Positions 60,770 through 64,000 of a stretch of DNA of 64,000 nt are shown here, piece by piece. Position 1 is the first letter of the stretch. Each line of letters opens with the position of its first letter. A program made the position numbers and the translations under genes. This DNA is from Phycisphaerae bacterium RAS2 (GTDB taxonomy: Bacteria; Planctomycetota; Phycisphaerae; UBA1845; UTPLA1): contig CP036352.1 of NCBI GenBank assembly GCA_007753915.1, forward strand, positions 1,922,001-1,986,000, in the 5' to 3' direction. Below the pieces are notes generated by a model, which saw only the letters and a list, made by a program, of their open reading frames with translations, had not been told where the DNA came from and did no database searches.

Positions 60770-63700
60770 ATGATACCACCTCTTTCGACAGACCTAAGCC
60801 TGATTAAGAAATTGCTCGATAGGACGCGTCCGCAGGTGGTGGTGGTCGTGGGAGCTGGCGTTGCATGCAGTGCCACGAACCAGCCTCACGCATCCTGGCG
60901 TGGCTTATTAAGTCATGGCATTAGACATCTCGTTCAGAACCACTTTCAGCAGAAAAGGGGAAATGAACTTGAAGTCTCGTTAAGAAATGCGTTTAACCCG
61001 TTTGATCTACGATTAGTCTTAGAGCACGCGGAACTAGTCGAACGAAATTTGAGCACACCGGACACAAAAGCGTTCGCCCAATGGCTCGAATCCGCATTCG
61101 CCGATTTTAAAGCGAACGATGATGATGAAATTAAGGCTCCACTATACTCATTGCGAGATATTCACGAAGCGGGCGCTCTTCTACTGACGACCAATTACGA
61201 CAGCCTTCTTAGCGACATCACAGGCGCGCCTGCCGTGACGTGGGAAGAACATGAAGATTTCCACCGCGTCATGACGCGGCAAAAGACGGGCATCCTCCAT
61301 ATCCACGGGCATTGGCAGCGGCCATCTTCGATCGTGCTAGGCAGATCATCTTATGACCGCGTGGTGGCCGACATTGAATTTCAACAACTATTCAGAACCC
61401 TCTGGCTCGATTGGTCATGGGTTTATGTTGGCTGTGGGGACGGGCTTGACGACCCCAACCTTGGGCGCCTCCTTGAGTGGAGCAAGACATGGGGCAAGAG
61501 CAGTTTGCCAGACTTTTTTCTGGCGCGTGACGACAAGGCCAAAGAAATCGCTGCTTGCTCAAATAAGCCACCGAACTTAAAAATCATTAGTTATCCGTCA
61601 CACGAGGATTTTCCAGCTACGCTTCGTTCTTTGACACCGGCGGCTCGATGTTGGCCATTCGTTCGGGTAGATGACGACTTTCATCTGTTTCACGTCTACG
61701 GAGCAAGCGATCCCTTTCCAACCCGGCAGGAATACATTGACGGACATGTGCCAGCCTTTGCAGTCGACATCGAATTAAGGAAGCGACTGCAAGCGCATGG
61801 CTGGGCCTGCTGCATAGACGTGGCATCGGTTGGGAAGACAACGCTTGCTCTCCGAGCGGCAACGGCGATTGAACAGCGGACGCACCCCGTCTTCTATCTC
61901 GACCTGAAAAAAGAAATTGAGGAAGACGCCGATTCGAGCCCGGTTACGGCGGTTAGTCGGCTTGCGCGCCCGGGCACGCTGCTGATTCTCGACAACGTGC
62001 ACCACCAGCCGGAGCTGGCTCGGCAGCTTTGGCAGCAATGGCACGACAAGCCTTTCGATAGCCGGGGCCGACTTCTTCTCGTAGCAACGCGGATACACCG
62101 GCCCGTTGTCGTCACTCCCGTGCATGATTTGATGTTTTTCGAGAGACACCCGGAAAACCCCGCTATGTCTATCCGACCAACGCCGGAGGACTTGGGTCGC
62201 ATCGCCAAGCACCTCTATCGCCGAATTGGTGGCGCAAAACTCCCTCCGATGCCAGAACCCTCTGCGAAAGTACTCGCCGAATGGCACAGCATCTATGGGG
62301 CGGCATTGAATGCGTTCGCCTTCGCCGCCCTAGATAGTCTTGCGAACTTCCAGAAGAACAAGTGGTCCCTGCTTCCGTCGCGAGCATCCATTTGGGTTCA
62401 CGAACATTGGCTTAATAAACTCGATATTGAAGAACGTGAGAACACAATCTGTTTAGCGACGTTCGGAGCGCAAGAAATAGAAATACACGTTTCAGCCGAA
62501 GCGCTCCCGCATCCCGGCAAAATGGAAAAACTGTTCGCACTTGGTCTTGTTACTCAGACCCAACGCGGCCAATTAAAGCAATATCGCCAATATGAATTGC
62601 GCGAGCCGGGATGGGGGCGGTTGATTCTCGGAGCTCTATCATCACCAATAGACGAGGAACAGATTCTGTTCGCTACAGCCTCAAGACACTTGCACACAGC
62701 AATGATTCTTAGCGAGAGACTACGGCGTAATGGGAAGGACGACCGCTTGAAACGCCTCTGGGATCGCCTTGCCCAGAGTGCGGATGGGCTCATCAATCAA
62801 ACATCAGATTTACCACTCCAAGCCTTCACCAATCTAGTCAAGTTGGTGGAAGCTGGCGGCCAACCTGAACTCCTCACTCACTTTTGGAACTCCATCGAAG
62901 CAGACTCACATGCGTTCGCCGCTAGCGCGTGGGCGAATTCGCTGGATAAGCTAGGTTCGTTTCTCGACGTGGCTCGACAACACAAGCGCGACACTGCTCC
63001 GTGGTGGGCTCTGCTCGAAAGCCAGCCGGAAAAGTTCACCGCCAGCGCGTGGGTAACTTCACTGGACAAGCTGGGTTCGTTTCTTAGCGTGGCCCGACGA
63101 CACAAGCGCGACACTGCTCCGTGGTGGGCTCTGCTCGAAAGCCAGCCGGAAAAGTTCACCGCCAGTGCGTGGGCAACTTCACTGGATACTGTGGGTTCGT
63201 TTCTCGACGTGGCCCGGCAACACGGGCGCGACACCGCTCCGTGGTGGGCGCTGCTCGAAGGTCAGCCGGAAAAGTTCACCGCTAGCGCGTGGGCGAATTC
63301 GCTAGAAAAAGTGGGGTACTTCCTCGACGTGGCCCGGCGGCACGGACGCAACACCGCTCCGCTGTGGGCGCTGCTCGAAAGCCAGCCGGAAAAGTTTATC
63401 GCCAGCGCGTGGGCGAATTCGCTGGATAAGCTAGGTTCGTTTCTCGGCGTGGCCTGGCGACACAAGCGCGACACCGCTCCGTGGTGGGCTCTGCTCGAAA
63501 GCCAGCCGGAAAAGTTCACCGCCAGTGCGTGGGCAACTTCACTGGATACTGTGGGTTCGTTTCTCGACGTGGCCCGGCAACACGGGCGCGACACCGCTCC
63601 GTGGTGGGCGCTGCTCGAAGGTCAGCCGGAAAAGTTTATCGCTAGCGCGTGGGCGAATTCGCTAGAAAAAGTGGGGTACTTCCTCGACCTGGCCCGGCAA

Positions 63701-64000
63701 CACGGGCGCGACACCGCTCCGTGGTGGGCGCTGCTCGAGGGTCAGCCGGAAAAGTTTATTGCTAGCGCGTGGGCGAATTCGCTAGAAAAAGTGGGGTACT
63801 TCCTCGACGTGGCCCGGCGGCACGGGCGCAACACCGCTCCGCTGTGGGCGCTGCTCGAAAGCCAGCCGGAAAAGTTCACCGCCAGCGCGTGGGTAACTTC
63901 ACTGGACAAGCTGGGTTCGTTTCTTAGCGTGGCCCGACGACACAAGCGCGACACCGCTCCGTGGTGGGCTCTGCTCGAAAGCCAGCCGGACCGTTTGTCC
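60770..64000 (+). CDS. SIR2-STAND NTPase with tandem 40-residue repeats (C-terminus beyond the window)
   Basis: At least 1077 residues are visible with no stop at the right edge. Residues 1-300 are SIR2-like: VVVVVGAGVACS at 23-34, LTTNYDSLL with N142 and D144, and HIHGHW with His near 177-181. YVGCGDGLDDPNL follows. From about 320 is a P-loop NTPase with a varied Walker A, DVASVGKTTLA (K356), and Walker B LLILDNVH (D408). LLLVATR is a sensor-like strand. From residue 725 there is an array of nine near-identical 40-residue units, preceded by one degenerate unit. This is the layout of SIR2-type Avs/STAND antiphage proteins, which deplete NAD+ when a sensor binds phage protein. AGGGA precedes the ATG. 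Confidence 0.8.
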   Translation, partial: MIPPLSTDLSLIKKLLDRTRPQVVVVVGAGVACSATNQPHASWRGLLSHGIRHLVQNHFQQKRGNELEVSLRNAFNPFDLRLVLEHAELVERNLSTPDTKAFAQWLESAFADFKANDDDEIKAPLYSLRDIHEAGALLLTTNYDSLLSDITGAPAVTWEEHEDFHRVMTRQKTGILHIHGHWQRPSSIVLGRSSYDRVVADIEFQQLFRTLWLDWSWVYVGCGDGLDDPNLGRLLEWSKTWGKSSLPDFFLARDDKAKEIAACSNKPPNLKIISYPSHEDFPATLRSLTPAARCWPFVRVDDDFHLFHVYGASDPFPTRQEYIDGHVPAFAVDIELRKRLQAHGWACCIDVASVGKTTLALRAATAIEQRTHPVFYLDLKKEIEEDADSSPVTAVSRLARPGTLLILDNVHHQPELARQLWQQWHDKPFDSRGRLLLVATRIHRPVVVTPVHDLMFFERHPENPAMSIRPTPEDLGRIAKHLYRRIGGAKLPPMPEPSAKVLAEWHSIYGAALNAFAFAALDSLANFQKNKWSLLPSRASIWVHEHWLNKLDIEERENTICLATFGAQEIEIHVSAEALPHPGKMEKLFALGLVTQTQRGQLKQYRQYELREPGWGRLILGALSSPIDEEQILFATASRHLHTAMILSERLRRNGKDDRLKRLWDRLAQSADGLINQTSDLPLQAFTNLVKLVEAGGQPELLTHFWNSIEADSHAFAASAWANSLDKLGSFLDVARQHKRDTAPWWALLESQPEKFTASAWVTSLDKLGSFLSVARRHKRDTAPWWALLESQPEKFTASAWATSLDTVGSFLDVARQHGRDTAPWWALLEGQPEKFTASAWANSLEKVGYFLDVARRHGRNTAPLWALLESQPEKFIASAWANSLDKLGSFLGVAWRHKRDTAPWWALLESQPEKFTASAWATSLDTVGSFLDVARQHGRDTAPWWALLEGQPEKFIASAWANSLEKVGYFLDLARQHGRDTAPWWALLEGQPEKFIASAWANSLEKVGYFLDVARRHGRNTAPLWALLESQPEKFTASAWVTSLDKLGSFLSVARRHKRDTAPWWALLESQPDRLS
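62822..64000 (+). repeat. Tandem array of 120-bp coding repeats
   Basis: Units of exactly 120 bases begin at 62942, 63062, 63182, 63302, 63422, 63542, 63662, 63782 and 63902 (the last is cut by the edge and diverges at its end), after a degenerate unit at 62822. The theme is L-D/E-K-L/V-G-S/Y-F-L, then DVARQHKRDTAPWWALLE and SQPEKFTASAWANS. Units differ at only a few positions and are nearly identical in DNA, in frame and with no spacers. Larger blocks are also repeated at offsets of 360, 480 and 840 bases. Confidence 0.95.

Noticed and set aside
62878-63954. Minus-strand frames with repeated MSRPCCRATSRNEP-like peptides
   Set aside because: They are antisense shadows of the coding repeats, with no ribosome sites.
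62822-64000. The 120-bp repeats as a CRISPR array
   Set aside because: Units are contiguous without spacers, keep one open reading frame and code for related protein units.
62822-64000. Repeat variation caused by a diversity-generating retroelement
   Set aside because: No reverse transcriptase or template repeat is visible in the window, and changes are not confined to adenine positions.

Overview
The window looks like a chromosomal segment of a member of Planctomycetota, probably Phycisphaerae-like. The evidence is a GC-rich core, ExbB/ExbD/vWA/TPR operons, a DUF1570-type protein, PEP-CTERM proteins, a prepilin-like protein, and a secreted beta-helix protein with dockerin-like and DCNxNGxPDEC repeats. 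The species cannot be named from this sequence alone.

Layout. 1-23.8 kb is chromosomal backbone: an NqrB/RnfD-like membrane protein (cut by the left edge), a sugar-isomerase-like barrel, a DUF1570-type protease-like protein, folD, and an operon of TonB-like vWA protein, ExbB, two ExbD and a TPR protein. It continues with a GT4 glycosyltransferase, a TMTC-like GT-C/TPR protein, a GAF-SpoIIE phosphatase, an alkaline-phosphatase-like lipoprotein, a DUF5989 small protein plus SLC13 permease, purE and a Sua5-type enzyme. A tRNA-Ser(GCU) follows at 23.94 kb. From 24.0 to about 45 kb lies an integrative mobilizable element next to that tRNA. It holds a tyrosine integrase whose frame runs antisense through the tRNA, an excisionase, a VirD4-like coupling ATPase, ParB, a MobF relaxase-helicase, an orphan DNA methyltransferase and ArdC. 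No type IV secretion channel genes are visible, so it would have to borrow one. It also carries AT-richer cargo: two unknown proteins, an ankyrin protein, an FHA protein divergent from a Ser/Thr kinase-TPR protein, an unknown protein, and a Phd/PemK toxin-antitoxin pair.

At 44.84-46.3 kb a second tyrosine integrase is preceded by a 3' fragment of a tRNA-Arg(ACG). The fragment is flanked on both sides by TTACACA repeats and followed by a perfect 15-bp inverted repeat, which resembles a complete phage-type attachment site. From 46.6 to 54.1 kb the sequence returns to backbone-like genes: a beta-carbonic-anhydrase-like protein, a prepilin-like protein with a LuxR-type regulator, the beta-helix protein and two paralogous PEP-CTERM proteins with matching promoters. 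54.3-60.7 kb is a DNA-damage mutasome cassette on the minus strand: SRAP, imuA, imuB, dnaE2.

The most striking gene starts at 60770 and leaves the window on the right. It joins a SIR2-like NAD-binding domain, a STAND-like P-loop NTPase and a tandem array of near-identical 120-bp (40-residue) repeats. This is the architecture expected of an Avs-like antiphage sensor, with a repeat array that looks recently expanded by unequal recombination. Its function is inferred from domain layout only.
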